A stretch of 11,010 bases of DNA from JAVBOJ01 sp031550755 (lineage in GTDB: Bacteria; Bacillota; Clostridia; Oscillospirales; UBA929): assembly GCA_031550755.1 (NCBI GenBank), contig JAVBOJ010000049.1, positions 1-11,010 of the forward strand, written 5' to 3'. Both the position numbers and the translations under genes were made by a program. Under the pieces are notes generated by a model. That model was not told the origin of the DNA. It did not search any database and worked only from the letters and a program-made list of their open reading frames with translations. Positions 5,897 to 11,010 of this stretch are shown one piece after another. Within the stretch, counting starts at the first letter, position 1; each line of letters begins with the position of its first letter.

Positions 5897-7244
5897 ATAC
5901 TGGACTTTCCGCCAACTGCCGCGTCAAATCCTTCCCCAAAAAGATTAGCGTCACCAGCAGCAGCAGCGACGGGAGCTCCATCCCGGTGACCAAAAACTGC
6001 CCCTGTAAATAGGCGTGATAGCCGGCGTAGGAGGCGTAAATCACCATGGGGCAGAGGTAAAACCGCCGGGGATGCCGCAGGACGTAGAGGATGGAAAACA
6101 CGTCGGCCAGATAAAAATACCGCTCGTGCATACTCGGCAGCAACCACGGCACGCCGAGGCAGAACAAAAACGCCACGGTCAGCAGCACGTCGTTTGAAAG
6201 CCTGTCTCGCTTCTGCCACAGGACATACAGCAAAAACAAAATAAACACCGCGGCGCAGACGACGCCCGCCATGGACATGGCCTGCCCCGAGCCGTGGAAA
6301 AAGGCGTAAACCGACGGCGAGTTGAGGTTGAGATACCCGCTGTACTGCCCGACCTGGGTTGTGTAGACGTCCAGAATGGAGGTCAGCGACCGCCCCAGCG
6401 CGAGGGCGGGGAAAATCGCCGCGAAAAACGCCAGCAAAAAGGCTATGGTCTGCCGCACCATCTCCCGCACCGACGTCCGGCGCGCGAGCCAAATCACCGC
6501 CAGAAACGGCAGGAAGAAAATGGCCTGCAATTTAAACGCCAGCGCCAGCCCGGCCATGACGAAGCCCCTCATCGGCTTATCGCGCAAAAAATACAAAAAC
6601 GACAGCAAAATCAACAGGGCGTAGACGCCGTCGCACTGCGCCCAAAACGCGCTGTTGAGCCAGAAGGTGGGCGCGAACAGCGCCAGCAGCAGCCCCAGCA
6701 TCCGGCGGTTTTGGCTCTGCCCCAACGCGCCCAGCAGGGAGACGACGGTACAGGCCAGCGCCATGTCCGCGATGATCGAGATGAACTTGATGAGGTAGAG
6801 CTCCGGCGTGGGCAGGTAGGAGATCAGCGCCAGCAGGTAGAGATAGGGGACGTTGTAGTCGCTTCGGATGCCGGAGATGGCGGAAATGCCGCCATATTGC
6901 CGGAAATAACCCACCCACGGCGACAAAAAGTCCCGATAATCGGCCGTTTGATTGTCCAGACAATACAGCCGCAAAAACAACGCCAACAGCAGCAGCGCGG
7001 CGGCCATAAAAAACGCGGTAGGCTCGCGAAACCGGTTGCCCAGCCAAAAAAGCGTCACGCCGAACAGCGCCGCCGTCAACACGGTCAGCAGCAGCCGGTC
7101 GCCCAGCGTGCCCAAAATGAGGCGTCCCAGCGGGAGCTGCACGACACCGGCCAATAAAAATATCAACCCGCCAAACCACAAAAGACGGCGGCTGTCCCAC
7201 AAGGGGGCTCGGCCGCGCGGGGCGGGCATCGCGTCAGGCTGCAT
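5895..7244 (-). CDS. GT-C-fold membrane glycosyltransferase (Gpi18-like mannosyltransferase type)
   Basis: 449 residues with about ten or more membrane helices. The first large outside loop after the second to third helices contains DNQTADYRDFLSPWVGYFRQ (97-116), with acidic residues D102 and D105 where GT-C enzymes keep their catalytic acid. Next comes SDYNVPYLYLLALISYLP and later HERYFYLADV (H373 onward), a motif common in Gpi18-related/GT-C proteins. Such enzymes transfer a sugar from a lipid-linked donor to an envelope acceptor on the outer face of the membrane. Donor and acceptor here are unknown. The ATG at 7244 is supported by AAGGGAGAG about six bases upstream; the frame stays open to 7547 but overlaps the ImmA-like gene. 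It has its own promoter at 7267-7296 and ends in the shared terminator. Confidence 0.75.
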   Translation of the reverse strand: MQPDAMPAPRGRAPLWDSRRLLWFGGLIFLLAGVVQLPLGRLILGTLGDRLLLTVLTAALFGVTLFWLGNRFREPTAFFMAAALLLLALFLRLYCLDNQTADYRDFLSPWVGYFRQYGGISAISGIRSDYNVPYLYLLALISYLPTPELYLIKFISIIADMALACTVVSLLGALGQSQNRRMLGLLLALFAPTFWLNSAFWAQCDGVYALLILLSFLYFLRDKPMRGFVMAGLALAFKLQAIFFLPFLAVIWLARRTSVREMVRQTIAFLLAFFAAIFPALALGRSLTSILDVYTTQVGQYSGYLNLNSPSVYAFFHGSGQAMSMAGVVCAAVFILFLLYVLWQKRDRLSNDVLLTVAFLFCLGVPWLLPSMHERYFYLADVFSILYVLRHPRRFYLCPMVIYASYAGYHAYLQGQFLVTGMELPSLLLLVTLIFLGKDLTRQLAESPV

Positions 7245-7266
7245 GGAAATCTCTCCCTTCCGCCTT

Positions 7267-7296
7267 ATTATAATGGATACCGGGGCGATTATGCAA
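7267..7296 (-). promoter_or_regulatory. Promoter of the membrane glycosyltransferase
   Basis: On the minus strand a perfect TATAAT (7267-7272) lies 23 bases before the start codon, with a weak TTGCAT (7291-7296) 18 bases further upstream. This would let the glycosyltransferase be expressed independently of the repressor/peptidase pair whose last codon ends at 7301. Confidence 0.55.
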
Positions 7297-7300
7297 GTCC

Positions 7301-7996
7301 CTACCCTTTGGCGGGGCGAGAAGTCGCCTCCAGCCGCCGGCGGCAGTGCTCCGGCAGGACGCCGCCGGGTGACTGCGCCTCGAGGTACGGTATAAATTTT
7401 AAAAACAGGGCCCGCTCGCGCCGGTCGCGCAAAAACAGGTCCCGCCGATACAGCTCCTCCATTCGCGCGGCGCGCCGGTGCGCCACCTCCGGAGGAAGCC
7501 CGCAGCGCGCCGTCAGGTCTTCGGGCGTGCGCAGAGACAGGGCCCACAGCACGCAGGCCGGAGACAAAATCCGCGCCGCGAACATATCGGCCTCGCGCTC
7601 AATGCCGGCGCCCGAGCTGGGGCGGTTGCGGCGGCTGACCTCGATGCGCTTGTGCGGCAGCACCTCTTTTTCCTCCATGCGGTGACCCAGGAAGACGTGC
7701 CCCAGCTCGTGCGCCAACGTAAAATCACGGGTCGGCCGCAGCTCGGCCCGCCCGTCAAAAAAAATACACCAAAAATCCCGGCTGTGCAGCGCAAATCCGT
7801 CATTGTCGCGGCAATGGGGCAAGAGCGCCAGCTCGCGCAGCAGGGGCATAGCCTTTTCATACGACAGGGTGGGCACGCCCATCTGCCGCGCGATCTCAAA
7901 GGACGATACCGGCAACCGGCACGCGCCGAACCGCGCCAGCAGATCCCACGAGGCGTTGCGCACGCCCTTGTAGCAGCCGTAAAACTCCCCGGTCAT
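7301..7996 (-). CDS. ImmA/IrrE-family zinc metallopeptidase
   Basis: 231 residues. HELGH at 96-100 is the HEXXH zinc site, and EREADMFAARIL at 133-144 provides the downstream acidic ligand and the conserved helix of the ImmA/IrrE family. The N-terminal 95 residues form the usual helix/strand part, and a basic helical C-terminus follows. In ICEBs1 and many prophages ImmA cleaves the paired XRE repressor to release the element (established for that system). Here it follows the XRE gene with an ATGA overlap, the standard arrangement. I infer it inactivates the repressor encoded just upstream. The trigger is not visible. Confidence 0.92.
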   Translation of the reverse strand: MTGEFYGCYKGVRNASWDLLARFGACRLPVSSFEIARQMGVPTLSYEKAMPLLRELALLPHCRDNDGFALHSRDFWCIFFDGRAELRPTRDFTLAHELGHVFLGHRMEEKEVLPHKRIEVSRRNRPSSGAGIEREADMFAARILSPACVLWALSLRTPEDLTARCGLPPEVAHRRAARMEELYRRDLFLRDRRERALFLKFIPYLEAQSPGGVLPEHCRRRLEATSRPAKG

Positions 7997-8370
7997 GTAC
8001 CGTCGGTTTCATCCTGCACAAAATCAGCCATAAAATCCATAAACCGCTGCATCAGATCCACCTTTTCGGTGGGCACATGGTAAATTTTGGACTGCCCATT
8101 TTTGCCGATGATGGTGATGGTCTCCTGCCCCGGCACCGACGGCTCGGGCGCGGCGGCCTCGTCCTCTCCCAGCAGATAGGTCAGGGGGACGCCGAGCTGC
8201 TCGGCGTATTCACGGGCGGTGGTGACCTTGGGCGTCCGTTGCCCGGTTTCGTAGCGCGAAAGCACCTGTTTTGACGTACCCAGCAGCGCCGCCATCTCTT
8301 CCAGCGACATCTTTCTCTGTTTGCGGATACTTTTGAGCCGCCTCCCAAACTCCAGTTTAAATTCCGACAT
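7993..8370 (-). CDS. XRE-family transcriptional repressor (ImmR/Cro-CI type)
   Basis: 125 residues. The N-terminal HTH_3 domain (about 8-66) reads GRRLKSIRKQRKMSLEEMAA, then LLGTSKQVLSRYETGQRTPK, with the recognition helix around 33-41. The C-terminal tail (about 85-125) has ITIIGKNGQSKIYHVP and a helix rich in Met and Phe, a plausible oligomerisation or cleavage region. The ATG at 8370 is supported by GAAGGAG nine bases upstream; the open frame to 8406 gives 12 more residues without a ribosome binding site. It overlaps the peptidase gene and diverges from a Cro-like gene, as in a phage lysogeny switch. Its likely targets are the dyads in 8466-8590. Confidence 0.92.
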   Translation of the reverse strand: MSEFKLEFGRRLKSIRKQRKMSLEEMAALLGTSKQVLSRYETGQRTPKVTTAREYAEQLGVPLTYLLGEDEAAAPEPSVPGQETITIIGKNGQSKIYHVPTEKVDLMQRFMDFMADFVQDETDGT

Positions 8371-8465
8371 GCGTGCATTCTCCTTCTGTCCCGGCGGGCG
8401 CGTCATCAGCGCGGCGGGTTCGACCGCGCCGGCGGGAGCCCTGCCGTTTTTTTCCTTTTGGGTTT

Positions 8466-8494
8466 ATCATAGCATACGTTGTCACCAAAAACAA
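8466..8494 (-). promoter_or_regulatory. Promoter of the XRE/ImmA pair
   Basis: The minus strand shows TATGAT (8466-8471, 5 of 6) preceded by TGC (extended -10) and TTGTTT (8489-8494) at a 17-base spacing. The spacer and -35 coincide with the dyad at 8478-8495, which suggests autoregulation. Confidence 0.6.
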
Positions 8495-8495
8495 C
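8478..8495. promoter_or_regulatory. Candidate operator 1
   Basis: GTTGT (8478-8482) and ACAAC (8491-8495) form a dyad around CACCAAAA. It lies over the -35 and spacer of the repressor promoter. It contains TCACCAAA, the core also found at 8571 and 8812. An XRE-family dimer could bind a site of this size. Confidence 0.45.
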
Positions 8496-8500
8496 CCCAT

Positions 8501-8526
8501 TTGCAAAAAATCTTTCATTTTTGTAA
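8501..8526. promoter_or_regulatory. Imperfect AT-rich dyad between divergent promoters
   Basis: TTGCAAAAA (8501-8509) and TTTTTGTAA (8518-8526) match as inverted repeats at eight of nine positions around an 8-base centre. It lies between the two divergent promoters, just left of the rightward -35, and could be a second repressor site. Confidence 0.35.
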
Positions 8527-8534
8527 CCAATCGC

Positions 8535-8563
8535 TTGACAAAAAAGTATGGCTGTGATAGTGT
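8535..8563 (+). promoter_or_regulatory. Rightward promoter of the Cro-like/fibre cassette
   Basis: A perfect TTGACA (8535-8540), 17 bases of spacer, then TAGTGT (8558-8563) preceded by TGA as an extended -10. The weak -10 and perfect -35 suit a regulated phage-type promoter. It lies 41 bases before the HTH gene. Confidence 0.65.
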
Positions 8564-8570
8564 ACGAATA

Positions 8571-8590
8571 TCACCAAACAGGCAACAATT
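8571..8590. repeat. TCACCAAAC-type direct repeat, copy 1 (leader of HTH gene)
   Basis: The sequence starting TCACCAAACAGGCAACAATT lies between the promoter and the ribosome binding site of the small HTH gene. A related copy occurs at 8812-8830 in front of the next gene (17 of about 20 positions alike). Could be an operator or a duplicated leader. Confidence 0.5.
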
Positions 8591-8604
8591 GGAGGAGGAT
8601 TACC

Positions 8605-8832
8605 ATGACCAAAAACCACAGAATCCGCAGCCTGATCTATGCCCGCTTTCAGACCGCCGCCGCCATGGCGCGCTATATGGGCTGGGGCAAGCAGAAACTG
8701 CACCGCATCGTCTCCGGCATTCAGATCCCCGACCTCGACGATCTGTCGGACATCAGCAGAGCGCTCGACTGCCCCATCGGCACGTTGGCCGATCTTTTTT
8801 TAAGCGAAATGTCACCAAACGGGCGAAATTAA
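8605..8832 (+). CDS. Small Cro-like helix-turn-helix protein
   Basis: 75 residues from an ATG preceded by GGAGGAGG. Residues 17-38 (QTAAAMARYMGWGKQKLHRIVS) form a helix-turn-helix like that of XRE/Cro proteins. A second helical part follows (DLDDLSDISRALDCPIGTLADLFL), similar to small regulators found beside clostridial prophage repressors. It is divergent from the XRE/ImmA pair and heads the rightward cassette, so a Cro-type antagonist role is inferred. The last codons overlap the second TCACCAAAC repeat. The longer open frame from 8548 starts within the promoter and is rejected. Confidence 0.8.
   Translation: MTKNHRIRSLIYARFQTAAAMARYMGWGKQKLHRIVSGIQIPDLDDLSDISRALDCPIGTLADLFLSEMSPNGRN
8812..8830. 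repeat. TCACCAAAC-type direct repeat, copy 2 (before fibre gene)
   Basis: TCACCAAACGGGCGAAATT overlaps the last codons of the HTH gene and lies just upstream of the AAGGAGG of the collagen-like gene. It has the same relation to its downstream gene as the copy at 8571-8590, which argues for duplicated regulatory leaders. Confidence 0.5.
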
Positions 8833-8851
8833 ACAAGGAGGAAACGAAATT

Positions 8852-10045
8852 ATGGACATCACGCTGACCATGCGACCCGACCATTCCCTGCAAGCCTCGC
8901 ACACCGTCTGGGGCGCGATGGGCGACCATCTCTCCAGCTCGGTGCGGCTGGAAAGCCCCACCGAGCTGGCGGGTTTTTCCAAACGGCTGGAATTTTCCCT
9001 GCCCTGGGGCAACCAGATTTTTTATCTGGAGGACGGCGTTTTGCCGCTCCCGCGCGCCGTGACCGACGCCCCGCTGACCGAGGTGCAGGCGGTTTACCTC
9101 CAAAACACCGAGGACGGACAGACCGTCGTCGCCCGATCGCACAAGCTGGCGGTCGCCTTCGCGCCGTCGCTGCGAGACGCCGCGCACGCCGGAGAAACGA
9201 CCCATACCGACGTGCTGCACAGCCTGCGGGACAAGGCCATGACCGGGCTTGCGGAGGAGGACGGCGCGGCGCGGTTTGTCAATTTGCAGGGAGAGACGGT
9301 GGCGGTGTGGCAGGGCTCCCCGGGCGGCACGGGAACCGTCGGCCCCAAGGGTGACAAGGGCGATCCCGGCGAAAAGGGCGACAAGGGCGATCCCGGAGCC
9401 GCAGGCCCGCAAGGGTTACAGGGGATACAGGGGATACAGGGGCCGAAGGGAGACAAGGGCGACACAGGCCCGCAGGGCTTGCAAGGTCTCAGGGGCGACA
9501 AGGGTGAGAAAGGCGACAAGGGCGACAAGGGCGATCCCGGCCCGCAGGGACTGCCGGGGACGGGCGGCGGCGGCAGCAGCGCCAGCGTTCTGCTGGTTTC
9601 GGCCGAGACGCAGCAGGAAGCCAACATATTGGAGATCACCCTGCCCGACCTCACGCCATACCGTCAGCTTTGGATGAAGGCCACGGTGGTCACCACCGGT
9701 ATTGTGTATATGCATTTCGGCGATCTGACGCCCAAGTTTTCCTACCCGGTGGATCCGTATGACCGCGCCCCGTTTGAGTATCAGATGCCGGTGGCCGGGT
9801 ATTATACCTCCCTGATGACGCCCTGCCCCTGGCATATCGAGCTGACCATTTCCCCGTTTTCCGACGGCGCTGTGGGACACTGCGTCTCGATTGTCCCGCT
9901 GTCAACCATGCCCGAAGACAGCGCCTATGGCTATGACCTCATGTTTTTTTCCCGCGAAGTGCCCAACGGCGTCCTCAACCTGTGTACCGACGGGTGGTCG
10001 TACATCATGCCGGGAAGCCGCGTGGAGCTGTACGGCATTTATTGA
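8852..10045 (+). CDS. Collagen-like, phage-fibre-like protein
   Basis: 397 residues. Residues 1-154 form a globular, non-secreted N-terminal part resembling phage baseplate/tail attachment domains (LEFSLPWGNQIFYLEDGVLP, then TEVQAVYLQNTEDGQTVVAR). Residues 155-235 are 27 uninterrupted Gly-X-Y triplets rich in GDK, GDP, GPQ and GLQ, expected to form a collagen-type triple helix. A glycine linker and a C-terminal globular domain of about 155 residues follow, likely a trimerising or receptor-binding head. There is no signal peptide, LPXTG or membrane anchor, which favours a phage-type fibre over a Sec-secreted surface protein. The ATG follows AAGGAGG by ten bases. The gene is followed by two small genes in the same direction and is presumably under the XRE/Cro switch. 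Exact family unknown. Confidence 0.75.
   Translation: MDITLTMRPDHSLQASHTVWGAMGDHLSSSVRLESPTELAGFSKRLEFSLPWGNQIFYLEDGVLPLPRAVTDAPLTEVQAVYLQNTEDGQTVVARSHKLAVAFAPSLRDAAHAGETTHTDVLHSLRDKAMTGLAEEDGAARFVNLQGETVAVWQGSPGGTGTVGPKGDKGDPGEKGDKGDPGAAGPQGLQGIQGIQGPKGDKGDTGPQGLQGLRGDKGEKGDKGDKGDPGPQGLPGTGGGGSSASVLLVSAETQQEANILEITLPDLTPYRQLWMKATVVTTGIVYMHFGDLTPKFSYPVDPYDRAPFEYQMPVAGYYTSLMTPCPWHIELTISPFSDGAVGHCVSIVPLSTMPEDSAYGYDLMFFSREVPNGVLNLCTDGWSYIMPGSRVELYGIY
9314..9556 (+). repeat. Gly-X-Y coding repeat (collagen-like)
   Basis: 27 consecutive 9-base units, each beginning with a GGN glycine codon. Many units are near-identical at DNA level (GGCGACAAG, GGCGATCCC), and a short perfect tandem CAGGGGATACAGGGGATA occurs near 9418-9440. 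Such tracts can change length by slippage or recombination. Confidence 0.9.
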
Positions 10046-10059
10046 GAAAGGATGATTCT

Positions 10060-10242
10060 GTGGACAGGACAATACTGTGCATCGCGCCCGACGGGCAGCA
10101 GACCCTGATTACCCGTCCGGAAACCGAGGAGGAGCGTCTGGCGCGGGAAAACGCTCCCAAGCCGGAGGAACATCTGCCGCTTTTGCGGCGGGTGACCCAG
10201 CTGGAAGAGCTGCAAACCGCCATATGGGAGGGACTTGTATGA
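10060..10242 (+). CDS. Small helical protein of the fibre cassette, unknown function
   Basis: 60 residues from a GTG at 10060 with AAAGGA seven bases upstream; the longer open frame from 9982 lies inside the fibre gene and is not preferred. A short strand-like start (RTILCIAPDGQQTLITRP) is followed by a highly charged helical segment (ETEEERLARENAPKPEE) and a leucine-rich helix (HLPLLRRVTQLEELQTAIWE) that may form a coiled coil. Small proteins of this type, with the helical end, are common between fibre and tail genes of Firmicute phages. It overlaps the next gene by ATGA, so the two are translationally coupled. I do not recognise a named family. Confidence 0.7.
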   Translation: MDRTILCIAPDGQQTLITRPETEEERLARENAPKPEEHLPLLRRVTQLEELQTAIWEGLV

Positions 10243-10688
10243 TTACCGCCGATCAGGCGCGCGAGCTGGGGCTGGCGCTGCGGCAGGGGCGGCAGGCCGC
10301 CTTGGCGCTCAAGGCGATCACCCGCGCGCTGGCCGCCGAAAATCAACTGTTTGACGACGAGCTGCTGTCCATGACCGAGCTGTTTTCCGCGTGGAAGCCG
10401 GGCGAAAACTACGCCGTGGGGACGCTGCTGCATTACGAGGACGGCCTGTACAAGGTTGTCGCCGCCCACAAAAGCCAGAGCGACTGGCCGCCCGACAAAA
10501 TCTCCTCGCTGTTTGCGCGGGTGCAGATTGAGACGCCGGGGGAGATTCTGGCGTGGGTGGCCGGAGAGCAGGTGCGCGAGGGAGAGCTGCGCCGGTATCA
10601 GGGGGTCGTCTATCTGTGCCGCATGGCGCATACCACGCTCGCCGGCTGGGAGCCCGCCAACGCAACAACGCTGTGGCTGCCGCAGTAA
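10239..10688 (+). CDS. Protein with two CBM5/12-like carbohydrate-binding modules
   Basis: 149 residues. A helical N-terminus (1-48) precedes two short aromatic modules. Residues 51-95 read AWKPGENYAVGTLLHYEDGL, then YKVVAAHKSQSDWPPDKISSLFARV. Residues 106-148 read WVAGEQVREGELRRYQGVVY, then LCRMAHTTLAGWEPANATTLWLP. Both follow the pattern W, Y/G, Y-G-Y, AH-S/T, W-P, LW of carbohydrate-binding module 5/12 (chitin/peptidoglycan-type sugar binding), often found at the ends of phage tail proteins and endolysins. No catalytic domain is present. It is the last gene before the hairpin terminator. I infer a glycan-adhesion role together with the fibre protein. Confidence 0.7.
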   Translation: MITADQARELGLALRQGRQAALALKAITRALAAENQLFDDELLSMTELFSAWKPGENYAVGTLLHYEDGLYKVVAAHKSQSDWPPDKISSLFARVQIETPGEILAWVAGEQVREGELRRYQGVVYLCRMAHTTLAGWEPANATTLWLPQ

Positions 10689-10692
10689 GAGG

Positions 10693-10724
10693 AAGAGGCC
10701 GTCCCCGAAAGGGGACGGCCTCTT
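10693..10724. terminator. Perfect 14-bp hairpin with GAAA loop between convergent genes
   Basis: AAGAGGCCGTCCCC (10693-10706) pairs fully with GGGGACGGCCTCTT (10711-10724) around GAAA, a GNRA-type tetraloop. The T-run after it is weak (TTGTAGTTT). It lies between the CBM-like stop (10688) and the deacetylase stop (10736), so it can end both transcripts. Confidence 0.85.
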
Positions 10725-10735
10725 GTAGTTTACGC

Positions 10736-11010
10736 CTACCGCGGCTCGATCACCGGAATCTGGCGCCCGGTATGGTCGAGGGTAAACTCGCCCTTGTGGA
10801 TGATCTGCGACACCGGCACCAGCGTGTAGCCGTCCTGCAACAGCTTTTCCACGATGCCGGACAGCGCCTCCGGCGTATGCTTGGCGGCGTTGTGGAACAG
10901 CACGATGGAGCCGGGGTTCACCTTGGACAGCACGCGCTTTTGGATGTCGGCGGCCGAGAGGTCTTTCCAGTCAAGGCTGTCCACATCCCACTGAATCGTC
11001 TCGATCCCCA
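10736..11010 (-). CDS. Polysaccharide deacetylase (NodB/CE4-like), C-terminal part
   Basis: The 91 complete codons visible form the C-terminal end of a NodB-homology domain. QWDVDSLDWKDLSA matches the W-D-DW motif. NPGSIVLFHNAAKHTPEALS matches the final catalytic-histidine motif with its following T-x-x-L helix. GYTLVPVSQII is the last strand and helix of the fold, and a short extension ends in IPVIEPR. Such enzymes remove acetyl groups from peptidoglycan or other N-acetylglucosamine polymers, and many Clostridia have sporulation-linked PdaA/PdaB types. The zinc-binding D-H-H motifs, signal peptide and start lie outside the window, so activity and subtype cannot be judged. Confidence 0.85.
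   Translation of the reverse strand, partial: GIETIQWDVDSLDWKDLSAADIQKRVLSKVNPGSIVLFHNAAKHTPEALSGIVEKLLQDGYTLVPVSQIIHKGEFTLDHTGRQIPVIEPR

Noticed and set aside
5806..6012. 68-residue plus-strand open frame across the terminator
   Set aside because: It runs through the terminator and into the antisense of the glycosyltransferase. It is only a frame-shifted continuation of the transposase remnant region.
6294..7157. 287-residue open frame on the plus strand opposite the membrane glycosyltransferase
   Set aside because: Very rich in Gln, Arg and Gly with no recognisable fold. The opposite strand encodes a coherent membrane protein with a ribosome binding site and promoter.
9314..9556. CRISPR-like or tandem DNA repeat array
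   Set aside because: The 9-base periodicity is fully explained by Gly-X-Y codons in a single open gene. There are no spacers.

Overview
The window looks like a chromosomal stretch of a GC-rich member of the Clostridia, most likely a gut-type Oscillospirales/Ruminococcaceae relative. That is inferred from the gene families (ECF S component, TVP38, DUF1934, GdpP, XRE/ImmA pair, sporulation-type polysaccharide deacetylase), strong AGGAGG-like ribosome binding sites, and GC-rich codon use with alternative TTG/GTG starts. No rRNA, tRNA, CRISPR array or replication origin is visible.

Left part (1-2478). A partial ychF (P-loop ATPase/GTPase) runs leftward out of the window from its own extended -10 promoter. 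Divergent from it are an ECF-transporter S component and a TVP38/VTT membrane protein, overlapping by ATGA. The roughly 350-base gap between the two directions holds an imperfect direct repeat of about 50 bases. Each copy carries a sigma-A-type promoter, and two hairpins lie between the copies. The second copy is the apparent promoter of the ECF/TVP38 pair.

Middle part (2479-5896). A structured non-coding gap is followed by a probable three-gene run: a YcxB-like membrane protein with an unusually AT-rich core, a DUF1934 (YwiB-like) protein, and gdpP, a c-di-AMP phosphodiesterase with TM, PAS, degenerate GGDEF, DHH and DHHA1 parts. Directly behind gdpP lies the N-terminal remnant of an IS200/RAYT-like Y1 transposase. 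A bidirectional terminator follows and is shared with the convergent gene.

Right part (5895-10730). On the minus strand are an XRE repressor and an ImmA/IrrE metallopeptidase (ATGA overlap), followed by a GT-C-type membrane glycosyltransferase with its own promoter. Divergent from the repressor are a 75-residue Cro-like HTH protein, a 397-residue collagen-like, phage-fibre-like protein, a 60-residue helical protein and a 149-residue protein with two CBM5/12-like modules, closed by a perfect 14-bp GAAA-loop hairpin. The divergent promoter region contains dyads and a repeated TCACCAAAC motif that could be operators. I read this as a phage-derived switch controlling a fibre and carbohydrate-binding cassette, with no integrase, capsid, portal, terminase or lysis genes inside the window. 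It is the most interesting part.

Right edge (10736-11010). The C-terminal end of a convergent polysaccharide deacetylase enters from outside the window.
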